A stretch of DNA of 64,000 bases from Selenomonas sputigena (lineage in GTDB: Bacteria > Bacillota > Negativicutes > Selenomonadales > Selenomonadaceae): NCBI RefSeq assembly GCF_026015965.1, contig NZ_CP110383.1, forward strand, positions 62,001-126,000, in the 5' to 3' direction. Numbering within the stretch: position 1 is the first letter of the stretch; the number at the start of each line of letters is the position of its first letter. The translations under genes and the position numbers were made by a program. Under the pieces are notes generated by a model. The model saw only the letters and a list, made by a program, of their open reading frames with translations, did not search any database and was not told where the DNA came from. Of the stretch, positions 25,101-33,012 are shown in pieces.

Positions 25101-27207
25101 CATCGACCTCGCACGCATCAAGATGGAAGGCCATACGGCAGAGTACCTCGCGGCATACGTCGAGGTCGATATCGCGCTCGATACATTTCCATACCCGGGC
25201 GGTGGTACGACGTGCGACGCACTCTACATGGGCGTGCCCGTTGTCACGCGGACGGGCGTGCGCCATGGCGCACGCTTCGGCGTGAGCATTTTGGCAAATC
25301 TTGGCCTTGTCGACGCCTGCTGTGCGCATACGGCGGACGAATATGTGGAGAAAGCATGTGCGCTTGCCGCTGATGTACAGGCGCTCGCTGACCTGCGGCG
25401 TACCTTGCGCATGCGCATGGAGGCGTCTCCCCTCATGGACGCCGCGCGCTACATGCTCCATCTCGAAGCGGCGTATGAAAAGATCTGGGCGCATCGGCTT
25501 GGAGAAGATGAGGGAGAGGTACGCAAGGCGCTTGTGCTCAAGATGGAAAAAGAGACGGATGCGGCCTTCAACGCACGCGATTGGCGGCGTTTTCTCCCTG
25601 TCGCCGCACGTCTTATGGCTCTCCATGCTGCCTCGGGGCGGCTCTTGATGAGCATGGGCTTTGCCGCCCTGCAGCTGCAGCAAGTGGCACGGGCACGCCT
25701 TTATCTTGAAATGGCGCTTGAGAAGACGCAGGAGGAAGAGCCGGAAATCCTGCAGCTTCTCGCCGAAGCGCAGAAGCTGTCGGGCGATCATAAGGCGGCG
25801 CTCGCGAGTTTGAAAGAGGCGGCTGCGCTGACGGAAAAGACGCACGAGACGCGCCCCTTCCGCTATCGTCTTGCGCTTGCACATGGTCATGCCGCATACA
25901 TGCTCGGCCATGCCGACGAGGCTGCTGCAGCCTATCGTGAGGCTGCCGACTTAACAGAGGATCTTCGCGCACGCACGGCAGCCTACAGCTCGCATCTGCT
26001 TGCTTTGCACAATACAGCGATTGGGCGGGAGGCGCTTTTTGCTGCGCATCGGGATTATGAGAGGATTCTCGAAGGGATCGAGCCGCTTGCCGCGCGTATT
26101 TTACAGACACGCAGCAAAATTCGCATCGGGTATGTGTCGCCCGATTTTCGCCGACACGTCATGTTCTCCTTCATCTACGGCCTTTTCGTACGCTATGACA
26201 GCACGCATTTTGAGGTCTATGCGTATTCGCTCGCAGAGGAGGAGGACGGCTTCACCGCTGCCCTAAAGGAGCACGCGACGGCATGGCGCGACGTCGCGGG
26301 ACTTTCCTATGCGGAGATCGCCGAAAGGATTCGTGCCGATGAGATCGATGTCCTCGTCGATCTTGCAGGGCACAGCGCGGGCGGCGCACTCCCCATATTC
26401 TGCTATCGTCCCGCTCCTGTGCAGGTTTCGGGTCTTGGCTATGTCAATACGACGGGGCTTTCCTCGGTCGATTACTTCCTCACGGACGATATCGTTGACC
26501 CGCCGGAAAGACACGACGCGTTCTTCACGGAAGAGCCTGTATGCCTGACGAGCCAGTTCCTCTACACGGCGAAGAGTGATGTGCCGAATCCTTCGAGTGC
26601 ACCATGCAGGGTGAAGGGATATATCGTTTTCGGTGTTTTCAACCACTGGTACAAGGTCACGGAAGAAATGCTCTTTTGCTGGCGCGAGATCTTGGAGCGC
26701 GTGCCGAAGAGTCGTCTGCTCATCAAGTGCCAGGAGTTTTTTGCGCCAGAGATGCGAGAAGAGGTGCTGCGCCGCATGGCAAAGGTGAAGATCGACATTG
26801 AGCGTGTCGACCTGGAGCCTGCGACGAGCGACTACATGGAGCGATACAGGACGGTCGACATCGCGCTCGACACCTACCCATACCCGGGCGGCGGCACGAC
26901 GTGTGACGCGCTCTACATGGGGGTGCCCGTCGTCACGCGCTATGGCAGGCGGCGCGGCTCGCGCTTCGGACTGTCACTGCTGAAGAACGTGGGCGTTTCG
27001 GAGCTTGCTGCTGCTGACGCGAGGTCATACATTGAGAAAGCCGCGGCGCTCGCTCATGATGCAGATCTTCTCGATCAGCTGCACCGGACGCTTCGGGCGC
27101 GTCTTGCTGCTTCGCCCGTCATGCAGGCTGCGAACTATATGGAGGAGTTGGAACGTTTCTATTGCACGGCAGTCGAACGAAAGAAGGAGGAGTCGGACGA
27201 AGGATGA
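22150..27207 (+). CDS. Triple-domain SPINDLY/OGT-like (GT41) glycosyltransferase with TPRs
   Basis: A 1685-residue protein built from three consecutive units, each a TPR stretch plus a GT41 catalytic domain. The domains begin near residues 200 (KIRIGYISPDLRRHV), 757 (KIRVGYISPDFTFHI) and 1322 (KIRIGYVSPDFRRHV). Each keeps the active-site His in this motif, an FNxFxK/FNHWYK block with the donor-binding Lys, VDLAGH/DLAGH, and PYPGGGTT(F/C)DALYMGVPVVT. GT41 enzymes modify Ser/Thr of proteins in the cytoplasm, with UDP-GlcNAc (OGT) or GDP-Fuc (plant SPY) as donors. Single catalytic domains are usual; three in one chain is exceptional. ATG 22150 is preferred over GTG 22144. Confidence 0.9.
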   Translation: MAGKEEKEKNRLRERIGDCLAVRDFDGAMDAVRELAEDKSAEAEALGAAASIHIEAGDFAGAAPLVAALLQKEPQSVYGAFLHARILFAEGKLISAYDALTSLLKREEGLAPVYVEKVCNLLGQTARIMGLAEEAAAAYKKAAAAAETSELRRMEWSNVLFALHFLRVPQQEVYRAHCAYAEFFRDVTPFLHRLRQKRRKIRIGYISPDLRRHVVLRFAEALFTHYDAERFEVYCYQNGPEDEESRRLMHLVDKWHNISPLSPQEAARRIYEDGIDVLVDLAGHTRGTALPVLAHRPAPVQMSGIGYFATTGLPTVDYMIGDVWLDGAPAGIKEAPFFTEKLLVLEHTHLCYTPAADAPPAGTAPCMEKGFVTFGSFNAFAKASDEVLAVWVQILAAVPSSRLLLKSAAFSSEEGRTAALERLRTAGFDLEHVELRPDTHEYLHEYHDVDIALDPFPYPGGGTTFDALYMGVPVVTLKGDSHGARFGFSILANLGLEDLAAADAASYVEKAVALAKEAELLAALHGNLRSMMENSPLMDGASYVAALEAGYETALAAHDATEARPSPEGAARLAIALKRFFAAGDLRQALAAADALLAAGRASRDVWRLLAGLYVDAEEGENAARAAGLYLADKADGFGFLLRARAVFLLGRWRDALEDARRALALGTLSRGEQVLAHNLVARICRSMGEIEEALCAEKAAFDVADTLEDRAASWSNYLFALHYVEREPRFLLDAARRYGELFKDAPRWKGTPKRREKIRVGYISPDFTFHIVALFSFAFFTHFDKVRFEVFGYSLAGENAMAEELSSHASAWRYVGAETPAKIAERIRADEIDILFDLAGHSANNALPVLALRPAPVQISGIGYFDTTGLSAVDYFLTDVHTDPVGENDACFTEKLLRLPESHLCYRASRAGKDSRIAPLPAREKGYITFGCFNNFAKVTDRVLHLWAKILRTVPRSRLFLKTAAFDAADGRQEALRRIEAAGIDLARIKMEGHTAEYLAAYVEVDIALDTFPYPGGGTTCDALYMGVPVVTRTGVRHGARFGVSILANLGLVDACCAHTADEYVEKACALAADVQALADLRRTLRMRMEASPLMDAARYMLHLEAAYEKIWAHRLGEDEGEVRKALVLKMEKETDAAFNARDWRRFLPVAARLMALHAASGRLLMSMGFAALQLQQVARARLYLEMALEKTQEEEPEILQLLAEAQKLSGDHKAALASLKEAAALTEKTHETRPFRYRLALAHGHAAYMLGHADEAAAAYREAADLTEDLRARTAAYSSHLLALHNTAIGREALFAAHRDYERILEGIEPLAARILQTRSKIRIGYVSPDFRRHVMFSFIYGLFVRYDSTHFEVYAYSLAEEEDGFTAALKEHATAWRDVAGLSYAEIAERIRADEIDVLVDLAGHSAGGALPIFCYRPAPVQVSGLGYVNTTGLSSVDYFLTDDIVDPPERHDAFFTEEPVCLTSQFLYTAKSDVPNPSSAPCRVKGYIVFGVFNHWYKVTEEMLFCWREILERVPKSRLLIKCQEFFAPEMREEVLRRMAKVKIDIERVDLEPATSDYMERYRTVDIALDTYPYPGGGTTCDALYMGVPVVTRYGRRRGSRFGLSLLKNVGVSELAAADARSYIEKAAALAHDADLLDQLHRTLRARLAASPVMQAANYMEELERFYCTAVERKKEESDEG

Positions 27208-28667
27208 AAGATTTTTCAAAAATCGCTGGAGAGCTTGCTGTTTTGCAGGACAAGGGGAGATGGGAGGCGGGAATCGAGCGCGTAGAATACCTGCTTAGAA
27301 GGCGTGCGTCAGAGCTTGAACGCGGCGAGAAGAGTTTCCTCTGCGGCAGGCTCGGCTACTTCCTGCATTTCGTTGGCCGCATTGAGAAGGCGGCTGCTGC
27401 TTATCAAGAGGCGGTCGCCCTTGCGCCGTACCTTGCACAGCAGAGAAAGCTCTACAGTGACTACCTCATGATTTGTCACTATCTGCCGCAGATCGGTGAC
27501 GAGGAGCTTGCCATACGCCATTTCACCTATAATCAGTTTTTCCGTTCGGAGGAGGAACTGCATCACGAGCGAGAGATTCACCGCCGCCACGAGAAGATCC
27601 GTGTAGGCTACCTCTCGTCGAACTTCAAGACGCACATCATGAGCTGCTTCATGATGCAGCTGCTCGCCATCGCTGACCGCAGTCGTTTCGAGGTCTATTG
27701 CTACGACTTTGGCAACGATTCCGATGCGGCGGCCGAGCAGATGAGATCCTTCGGTAACATTTGGCGCAGCATCGCCCTGCCTGAGGCGAAGGATCGCGCG
27801 CGGGCGATTGCTGCAGATGAGATCGACATTCTCTTCGATCTCAGTGGTCATACGGACGGCGGACATGGTTTGGCGACGCTTGGCTACAAGGCGGCGCCCG
27901 TGCAGCTCACGGGAATCGGCTACATGAGCACGTCGGGGCTCAAGGCGGTCGACTACTGCCTGTCGGATATTTTTCTAGATCCAGAGGGCAAGGGCGATGC
28001 GTATTTCTCCGAAAAACTTCTGCGCCTTCCACATTCACACTTCTGCTATACGCCGTTCGAAGCCGTGTTCAAAAGTACTATTGACTGGCAGCCGCATGAA
28101 CGACTGGTGTTCGGCTGCTTCAATAACTCCGCAAAAGTTTCCGACGATATGCTGCGCCTCTGGCACACGCTCCTTATGCGTGTGCCGGACTCCAAGCTCG
28201 TGCTGAAGGCGTGGAAGCCTAAGAACCTGCGCAAAAGGGCACTTTCTCTCGGCTATCGTCCCGATCAGATCGAGGTGCGCCCCATGACGCTTGACTATAT
28301 CCACGAGTATATGGACATGGATATAGCACTCGATACCTTTCCCTATACGGGCGGCGGCACGACGTGCGAGGCACTCTACATGGGAACGCCCGTCATCACG
28401 CTCGCGGGCACGCGCCATGGCACACGCTTCGGATTGTCGCTTCTGGAAAATGTCGGCCTTGGCGAACTGGCGGCACAGACTCCGACAGAATATATCGAAA
28501 AAGCTGCGGCGCTCGCTTCGGACAGAGAATTGCTGACAGCGCTGCACCGAAACTTGCGTCCCATGATGCAGCGATCCCCCGTGATGGACGGCAGAGGCTA
28601 TGTGCGTGAGGTCGAGGCGATGTATGAGAAGATTTGGAAGGAATGGCTCGATGGGGAGAATCGTTGA
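27204..28667 (+). CDS. SPINDLY/OGT-like (GT41) glycosyltransferase
   Basis: A 487-residue protein starting with an ATGA overlap on the triple-domain gene. An N-terminal TPR-like region (to about residue 125) precedes a single GT41 catalytic domain: KIRVGYLSSNFKTHI with the conserved His, DILFDLSGHTDGGHG, FGCFNNSAKVSDDML with the Lys, and PYTGGGTTCEALYMGTPVIT near residue 375. It differs from the triple domains at YTGGG and CEAL, so it has diverged and may use a different acceptor or donor. Last gene of the first glycan transcription unit. Confidence 0.88.
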   Translation: MKDFSKIAGELAVLQDKGRWEAGIERVEYLLRRRASELERGEKSFLCGRLGYFLHFVGRIEKAAAAYQEAVALAPYLAQQRKLYSDYLMICHYLPQIGDEELAIRHFTYNQFFRSEEELHHEREIHRRHEKIRVGYLSSNFKTHIMSCFMMQLLAIADRSRFEVYCYDFGNDSDAAAEQMRSFGNIWRSIALPEAKDRARAIAADEIDILFDLSGHTDGGHGLATLGYKAAPVQLTGIGYMSTSGLKAVDYCLSDIFLDPEGKGDAYFSEKLLRLPHSHFCYTPFEAVFKSTIDWQPHERLVFGCFNNSAKVSDDMLRLWHTLLMRVPDSKLVLKAWKPKNLRKRALSLGYRPDQIEVRPMTLDYIHEYMDMDIALDTFPYTGGGTTCEALYMGTPVITLAGTRHGTRFGLSLLENVGLGELAAQTPTEYIEKAAALASDRELLTALHRNLRPMMQRSPVMDGRGYVREVEAMYEKIWKEWLDGENR

Positions 28668-28681
28668 GGAAAATATTGGAG

Positions 28682-28732
28682 TTACTATGAAAGTCCAAGA
28701 AGTAAAGCCCGAAGGGCGCAGGCTGATTGGCT
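28682..28732 (-). repeat. Dispersed repeat, copy C (partial, 51 bp)
   Basis: Matches the first 50 bases of the copies at 3608-3679 (same orientation) and 47576-47650 (inverted), then diverges after GATTGGCT. Roughly 40 of 48 positions agree. In this copy the repeat forms the start of a 48-codon open frame (28687-28833) with a GGAG five bases upstream, beginning MKVQEVKPEGRRLIG; in copy A the equivalent frame stops right after LIG. Whether the peptide is made is unknown. The promoter-like minus-strand boxes are degraded here. Confidence 0.6.
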
Positions 28733-28767
28733 CTTTCATGTATGGCCTGAAAGTTTATTTGTACTTC

Positions 28768-28795
28768 CTTAAGCCTATATCGAGCTTTTTCGATA
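28768..28795 (+). promoter_or_regulatory. Sigma-28-like promoter inside the glycan island
   Basis: CTTAAG, exactly 15 bases, then TTCGATA, 50 bases before the TPR gene at 28846. It shares box sequence and spacing with the flgM and flagellin promoters and would give the second half of the glycan island its own late-flagellar control. Confidence 0.62.
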
Positions 28796-28845
28796 TAGAG
28801 ACATATGATATAATAGACGTAAAGGAAATCTAGGAGGAATATATC

Positions 28846-29715
28846 TTGTCAAATTGGAATACGAGAAATTCGCAGGGAACGGTGATCTCGGCAGATGAGA
28901 TGAAGCGCAAGCTTGCTGCGCAGATGGCAGATGAAGAGTATGCAGAGGCGCTTGGCACGGTTGCGGCGATGATTGAAAAGGGGATCAAGGATGCCGACGC
29001 CTTTTATGATGCAGCGTACAGCTACTTCATGAGCGGTGACTATGAACGCGCAACACAGTGGGTAGACAACACGCTGAGCCTTATGCCGCAGCACGTCAGG
29101 GCGCGCATCCTGCTCGCTCGCATCTGCCTCTTGGAAGAGCGCACGTCGGATGGCCTTGCCATTTTCGAATTCGTGCTGAAGAATTATGCGGCATCCCTTT
29201 CGACAGAAGATAAGGAAGACCTTTCCGAGGTGCTCGATTACTATGCTGCGACGAAGAAAGATGAGATCCGTGCAGGTTATCCCGCCATCGCGCATTTCCT
29301 GCAGCTCGATCATGCGGCATCGGAGAAGCAGACGGAGGCATTTCAGCCGTTGGCACAGCAGGTGCAGCGCATCGAAATGCCGTTGGCGCAGCAGAAGCAG
29401 TCTGTGCAGCAAAGTGCGGGGGATGATGAGAATGAGGCTATGCGCTTGACGCAGGAAATTCTTGGGAAGGATGTCGCGCTTTCGGAGAAGGTGCGTCTTT
29501 TGAATTCGTTCGCAGGGGGGTTCTTCCTCGCAGGTTCTTTCACTGCAGCGAAGCATCTCTTGAAGCAGGCGCTTGGTCTCGATGCGCACGATGAGATGAC
29601 GCTCAAAAACATGGGATATACACTCGCTGCCCTTGGAGAGCGCGATGCAGCGCTGGAACTTGCCGCTAAGATGAAAGTGCCCGACTTTGGCCTTCTGGTC
29701 GCTGTCCGTGGCTGA
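28846..29715 (+). CDS. TPR-repeat protein
   Basis: A 289-residue cytoplasmic protein, entirely helical, with TPR-like units at about residues 45-110 (DAFYDAAYSYFMSGDYERAT, then RARILLARICLLEERTSDGL) and 215-285 (AGGFFLAGSFTAAKHLLKQA). The middle (150-190) is Gln-rich (QVQRIEMPLAQQKQSVQQ) and probably a linker. The start is TTG 28846 with AGGAGG eight bases upstream. No catalytic domain is visible. Its gene overlaps the following GT41 gene, so it may act as an acceptor-presenting partner of that enzyme; this is inference. Confidence 0.72.
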   Translation: MSNWNTRNSQGTVISADEMKRKLAAQMADEEYAEALGTVAAMIEKGIKDADAFYDAAYSYFMSGDYERATQWVDNTLSLMPQHVRARILLARICLLEERTSDGLAIFEFVLKNYAASLSTEDKEDLSEVLDYYAATKKDEIRAGYPAIAHFLQLDHAASEKQTEAFQPLAQQVQRIEMPLAQQKQSVQQSAGDDENEAMRLTQEILGKDVALSEKVRLLNSFAGGFFLAGSFTAAKHLLKQALGLDAHDEMTLKNMGYTLAALGERDAALELAAKMKVPDFGLLVAVRG

Positions 29716-31174
29716 GGCGCACTCTTTTGCGGAGGCGATGATAAGCGTTCGTGCCCTCCTTGCTGAAGGCAGGGGAGGAGCCGCGCTTGAGGCGCTGCGC
29801 CGCTTGGCGCGAGCGCCTCTTTCGCCGCGTGCCGCCTTCGAACTGGCGGCGGCGCAGGCATCTGCCTACACAGCCTTGGGCGATGCGCACGGAGTCGTCG
29901 AGGCGTACCGTGCAGCATGCTCGTCGGGCGGTGCTCTGCCGGAAGAACATCGCATGGCGTACAGCAACTATCTCTTTGCGCTTCACTACTTGCCGGGCGT
30001 GGAAGATGCCCGGCTTTTTCGTGAACACTGCGGCTTTGCGGCGCTTTTTGAGGGCGTGAGGCAATATGCGCACGATGCGCTGCTTCACCGCCATGAGAGA
30101 TTGCGCATCGGATATATTTCGCCGGATTTCGCCATGCAGATCAATGCTTTCTTCATCATGCCGCTTCTTGTTCATCGGACGAAGGAGCGCTTTGAGGTCT
30201 ACTGCTATGACACGCGCGGCGCAGGCGACAGCGTGACGGAGCAGATGCGCTCTCTCGCGGATGTCTGGCGAGATGTGTCGTCTTTGCCTGCAGCGGAGCA
30301 GGCGGCATGCATCCACGCGGACGAGATCGACATCCTCGTCGATCTTTCCGGTCATGCAGCGGGCGGAGAAACTCTCGTCGCTCTCGCCCATCGCCCCGCT
30401 CCCGTGCAGGTGACGGCGATCGGCTGGTTCGATACGACGGGGCTGCCTGCGATCGACCATGTGCTTGCTGACCGCCTTTCGGCTACGGCAGACAACGAAG
30501 AGCTTTTCCTCGAAAAACCGCTGCGTCTGCACGATCACTCCCTGCTCTGTTACATGCCGCCGTCCTCGGTGCAGTATGTGACGAAGCAGCGCGAGCGACA
30601 CGCGGCGCCGGTGTTCGGCAGCTTCAATAATTTTTACAAGATTACGCACGAGCAGCTTCTTCTTTGGCGTGAGATTGTAGAGCGTGTGCCGGGCGCACGC
30701 CTCGTGCTCAAGAATACGGCAGACAGCGAGGTGCAGGAGCACCGCATGCGCCGCATGGCGAAGCGTGCGGGCTTCGCCGAGGGAGTGGTCGAATTTCGGC
30801 GTGCGTCGAGCGATTACCTCGCGCAGTATCTCGACATCGATATCGCACTCGATACTTACCCTTATCCGGGCGGCGGCACGACATGCGACGCGCTCTACAT
30901 GGGCGTGCCTGTCGTCACGCGCTATGGCAGGCGCTTTGGCTCGCGCTTTGGCCTGAGTCTTTTGTCGGCTGCAGGGTTTTCGGAGCTTGCGGCAGCGACG
31001 CCTGAGGAGTATGCGGCGAAGGCCGTGTCGCTCGCTCGTGATACGGAACTTCTGACTGCGCTGCACGAGACTTTGCGTGTGCGTATGGAAGAGTCGCCTT
31101 TGATGGATGGCGCTGGCTATGCGCGCGAGGTTGAGGCGCTCTATGAAGAAGCGTGGCGGGCATGGCTGCAATAG
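29708..31174 (+). CDS. SPINDLY/OGT-like (GT41) glycosyltransferase with altered His motif
   Basis: About 488 residues: short TPR-like N-terminus, then one GT41 domain (LRIGYISPDFAMQINAFFI near residue 132, DEIDILVDLSGHAAGG, FGSFNNFYKITHEQL, and PYPGGGTTCDALYMGVPVVT near 378). The Lys motif and the GGGTT donor loop are kept, but the position of the conserved His in ISPDF-x-x-H is Gln here. That may alter or abolish activity. The start is uncertain: GTG 29708 overlaps the upstream stop, ATG 29738 has GGAGG too close. Confidence 0.85.
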   Translation: MAEAHSFAEAMISVRALLAEGRGGAALEALRRLARAPLSPRAAFELAAAQASAYTALGDAHGVVEAYRAACSSGGALPEEHRMAYSNYLFALHYLPGVEDARLFREHCGFAALFEGVRQYAHDALLHRHERLRIGYISPDFAMQINAFFIMPLLVHRTKERFEVYCYDTRGAGDSVTEQMRSLADVWRDVSSLPAAEQAACIHADEIDILVDLSGHAAGGETLVALAHRPAPVQVTAIGWFDTTGLPAIDHVLADRLSATADNEELFLEKPLRLHDHSLLCYMPPSSVQYVTKQRERHAAPVFGSFNNFYKITHEQLLLWREIVERVPGARLVLKNTADSEVQEHRMRRMAKRAGFAEGVVEFRRASSDYLAQYLDIDIALDTYPYPGGGTTCDALYMGVPVVTRYGRRFGSRFGLSLLSAAGFSELAAATPEEYAAKAVSLARDTELLTALHETLRVRMEESPLMDGAGYAREVEALYEEAWRAWLQ

Positions 31175-31204
31175 GGAAAGCACCGTAGGAGGAGATGCGA
31201 GGGA

Positions 31205-32974
31205 ATGAACAAGATTATCGCTATATCCCTAGTCGCGGACTGTGCTGACATCATCGAAAGCTTCGTGCGTCACACGCTGACGTACGCGGATGAGATGCTC
31301 GTGGTCGACCATGCGGCGGCGGACGGCACGGGAGATGTCCTGCACGCACTTCAAGAGGAAGGACTGCCCCTTTGCATTGAGCGCTACGAGGCGGCGGAGC
31401 TTCGCCATGACGAGATTATGACGGCTGTGATGCACAGGGCGTTTGACGAGTATGATGCCGACATCGTTGTTCCTGTTGATGCCGATGAGTTTCTCGTAAC
31501 ACAGGACGCGGCGAAACCTTGCCGTGCTGTCCTTTCGCATTTGCGCACCGATGTGACATTCTGCGCATGGCATTGGATGTATGAATTGGAGAAGCCGGAA
31601 GAAGATGCAGGAAAGTTTCTGCTCTCGCGTCCGCTGCGACGAAAGAAGCGGCATGAGCCGGTACAGAAGGCGATCATTGGGCGCGAGGCTGCATGTTCGT
31701 ATCCGTTGTTGGCGCAGGGCACGCACTATCTCTACCGCATGGAAGGAGAGGAGCGCGTGCCGGCGCCTGCGCTCCCCATCAGCTTCCTGCACTTCGCGCA
31801 TTTTCAATGGCGCGGCACTCTGCATACGGCGGTCAAGGTCCTGAACGGTTGGATTGGCAATGCGGCGAAGTATTCCGTGCACACGGCGCGCTGCTATTAT
31901 TGGAAGGAGCACTTCGACACGGTATTCGAGGGCAGAGTGCCGCCCGTCGCGCTTTCGCCGGAGGAAAGCGAGGCAGTGCAGGGATTGGTCTTGCCGCAGG
32001 GACAGATTGAACTGCACTATACAAAAGGTGCGGCATTCTCTCCGCTGCAGAGTCTGATGCGTCTATCTGAGCAGCTCGCGCAGGATTTTGCCGAGGAGCG
32101 TGTGCTTGCGCGCCGGAGGCTCGTGAGCATTGTCGTGCCGTATCTTGGAGACTTTTCCTTATGGCAGCGTTCTTTGGAAAGCGCTGCAGCACAGACGTAT
32201 CCGCATATTGAAGTCGTTGCGCTTGATTTCGTGGGCGATGAAGCGCGCCTGCAGGAATCTCTGGAGGCCTTGGGAGCGCCGCATGGAATTGTTCCCGCCG
32301 TCTCTTCGGGATGGGGCGCACGGCTTTCCGGCACAGTGCGCGGAGCATACGTTCAATGGATCGTACCCGGCGACCGGCTTCTTGCCGAGAAGGTCGTGCG
32401 GATGGTGACGACTTTGGAACTTGACGATGAACTTGATTTCGTGATTGCCGATCCAGAAGAAGCGGCGAATGCGGAGAATGATGCGTTGGAGAGCTTCGCC
32501 TTTCGCATGAGGCAGTCGCACTGCATCGTCGCCTCTGGCGCATGGCATCGCAGTTTCGTACTCTCGGAAGGGCGTTCGCCCGCAGGAGGGCTGTCGGGTG
32601 CACTGCTGCGCCGCAGCGTGCTGGACGAGTGCGCGTGGTTGGAACCGGCGTTCTTCCAGGGGCGCTTTTTCCCTCTGGCAGCGTTTGTCCTGCTCTTCCA
32701 AACGCGGGCGGATTTCCGTGCCGGCGTCTTCGAGATTCCTCTGCTCGCCCGCGGAATGCAGGATGCAGGCGAGATTTTATGGCATCCGGCGGAATGGGCG
32801 GCATTGCTCCTTTCGTGCGACGGCGAGGTTGACATGACGGCACGAAAGAGAGCTAGGGAGGCTCTGGCGCAGCAAGCGTATGACATCTTTGCGCGCGAAG
32901 CTCTTTGCAGCAGAGCGGATTTTGCGTGTGCGCGCCGCGTGTTTGAGGAACTTTTTGCGTCTCTTCCCGAATGA
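31205..32974 (+). CDS. Two-part GT2-like glycosyltransferase
   Basis: A 589-residue protein. The N-terminal part resembles the Glyco_tranf_2_4 subtype: IIAISLVADCADIIESFVRH, VVDHAAADGTGDVL and the acidic VPVDADEFLV motif. From about residue 303 a second GT2-like domain begins (RLVSIVVPYLGDFSLWQRSL, AAAQTYPHIEVVALD), but its acidic motif is replaced by YVQWIVPGDRLL, so this half may be inactive or bind rather than transfer. GGAGGAG lies before ATG 31205. Sits between the GT41 gene and the phosphonate-like genes. Confidence 0.78.
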   Translation: MNKIIAISLVADCADIIESFVRHTLTYADEMLVVDHAAADGTGDVLHALQEEGLPLCIERYEAAELRHDEIMTAVMHRAFDEYDADIVVPVDADEFLVTQDAAKPCRAVLSHLRTDVTFCAWHWMYELEKPEEDAGKFLLSRPLRRKKRHEPVQKAIIGREAACSYPLLAQGTHYLYRMEGEERVPAPALPISFLHFAHFQWRGTLHTAVKVLNGWIGNAAKYSVHTARCYYWKEHFDTVFEGRVPPVALSPEESEAVQGLVLPQGQIELHYTKGAAFSPLQSLMRLSEQLAQDFAEERVLARRRLVSIVVPYLGDFSLWQRSLESAAAQTYPHIEVVALDFVGDEARLQESLEALGAPHGIVPAVSSGWGARLSGTVRGAYVQWIVPGDRLLAEKVVRMVTTLELDDELDFVIADPEEAANAENDALESFAFRMRQSHCIVASGAWHRSFVLSEGRSPAGGLSGALLRRSVLDECAWLEPAFFQGRFFPLAAFVLLFQTRADFRAGVFEIPLLARGMQDAGEILWHPAEWAALLLSCDGEVDMTARKRAREALAQQAYDIFAREALCSRADFACARRVFEELFASLPE

Positions 32975-33012
32975 GGCGCTGTTCCCGAAGGCAAAGGAGG
33001 ATGACTGAGATT

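Noticed and set aside
28687-28833. 48-residue peptide encoded across repeat copy C
   Set aside because: It has a plausible ribosome site, but the other two copies do not keep the frame and the sigma-28-like promoter lies inside it. It is therefore not listed as a gene.
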